Below are positions 63,615-64,000 of a DNA stretch of 64,000 nucleotides, piece by piece. The translations under genes and the position numbers were made by a program. A model generated the notes under the pieces. It saw only the letters and a program-made list of their open reading frames with translations. It ran no database searches and was not told the DNA's origin. Source of the stretch: Undaria pinnatifida (Eukaryota > Sar > Phaeophyceae > Laminariales > Alariaceae); the NCBI GenBank assembly GCA_012845835.1, contig JABAKD010000011.1, positions 11,532,381 to 11,596,380 of the forward strand. The letters run 5' to 3'. The first letter of the stretch is position 1. Each line of letters starts with the position of its first letter.

Positions 63615-63925
63615 TCATATTAATATCATAAAAAGAGAGAATCAAAGGAAAAAAGAAGAGAAATAAAGGAAGAAAAAAGAAAACAAAGCAAAACAAACGA
63701 CAGGTGTTTTGAAGAATGCGATGCAAGAATATCGGAAAGGAAAGGAAAGGCTGCAATTGCCAAAGGAACACCATACAAACGTGCTGAAGTGGAACAGATA
63801 CCTACCTGTTGCATGGACAAAACAACATGAAGAGGATAACAAACCACTGTTGCATGGACAAAACAACACGAAGAAGATAACAAACTGCTGTTTCACGGAC
63901 GAAAACAACTGTGAACAGGAAGAAG
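63615..63925. repeat. Purine-rich stretch and 41-bp tandem repeat
   Basis: AAGAGAAATAAAGGAAGAAA-type purine sequence to about 63700. Then come three units of about 41 bp starting near 63811, 63852 and 63893 with GCATGGACAAAACAACA and GAAGATAACAAAC. Confidence 0.75.
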
Positions 63926-64000
63926 AAGAGGAAAAAGATACCGGCATAAGGCCGGTGGGGAGGAAAATGAGGAGGGAGCAAATGAGAATAAAAACAAAAA

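Overview
The window looks like nuclear DNA from an intron-rich, repeat-rich eukaryote. The best guess is a photosynthetic stramenopile, possibly a brown alga or close relative. Three spliced protein-coding genes can be assembled from exons whose GT..AG borders and codon phases agree across every junction. Introns run from about 0.24 to 2.7 kb and are full of simple repeats. The cysteine-rich protein at the left belongs to an EGF-like family that I associate with stramenopiles. The lineage is an inference; no marker here settles it.

Layout. Positions 1-278 (minus) hold an open frame that runs off the left edge and starts inside a dispersed repeat. Positions 2499-6489 (plus) hold the last four exons of an EGF-like, cysteine-rich protein. 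Positions 9937-22782 (minus) hold a complete 11-exon cytochrome P450 of 574 residues with membrane anchor, I-helix, ExxR and haem motifs. Positions 22783-32704 form a 10-kb region between two divergent genes. It is a mosaic of dispersed repeats, including an inverted-repeat element whose two ends carry outward-reading start codons. Positions 32705-49543 (plus) hold a 14-exon JmjC histone demethylase of the KDM2/KDM7 type (model of 1013 residues) with all iron and 2-oxoglutarate residues present. Positions 49544-64000 hold no gene I can support. They are mainly two degenerate arrays: a 4.4-kb array built on the palindrome CCCATGGG and a 5.9-kb C-rich array.

Mobile and repeated DNA. I see a tRNA-derived SINE family (four copies, poly(A) tails, A and B boxes), a family whose ends encode a peptide like MSIDPKFVELTAD (about 14 copies or fragments), a second terminal-inverted-repeat family, and two foldback elements. 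The larger foldback has arms of about 390 bp and lies in the last intron of the demethylase gene. Nearly every demethylase intron carries its own simple repeat, and two of these reach a splice site.

The three genes share no obvious pathway. The P450 is probably an ER or plastid-envelope monooxygenase, the JmjC protein a chromatin enzyme, and the EGF-like protein extracellular or membrane-associated. The EGF-like and P450 genes converge; the P450 and JmjC genes diverge.
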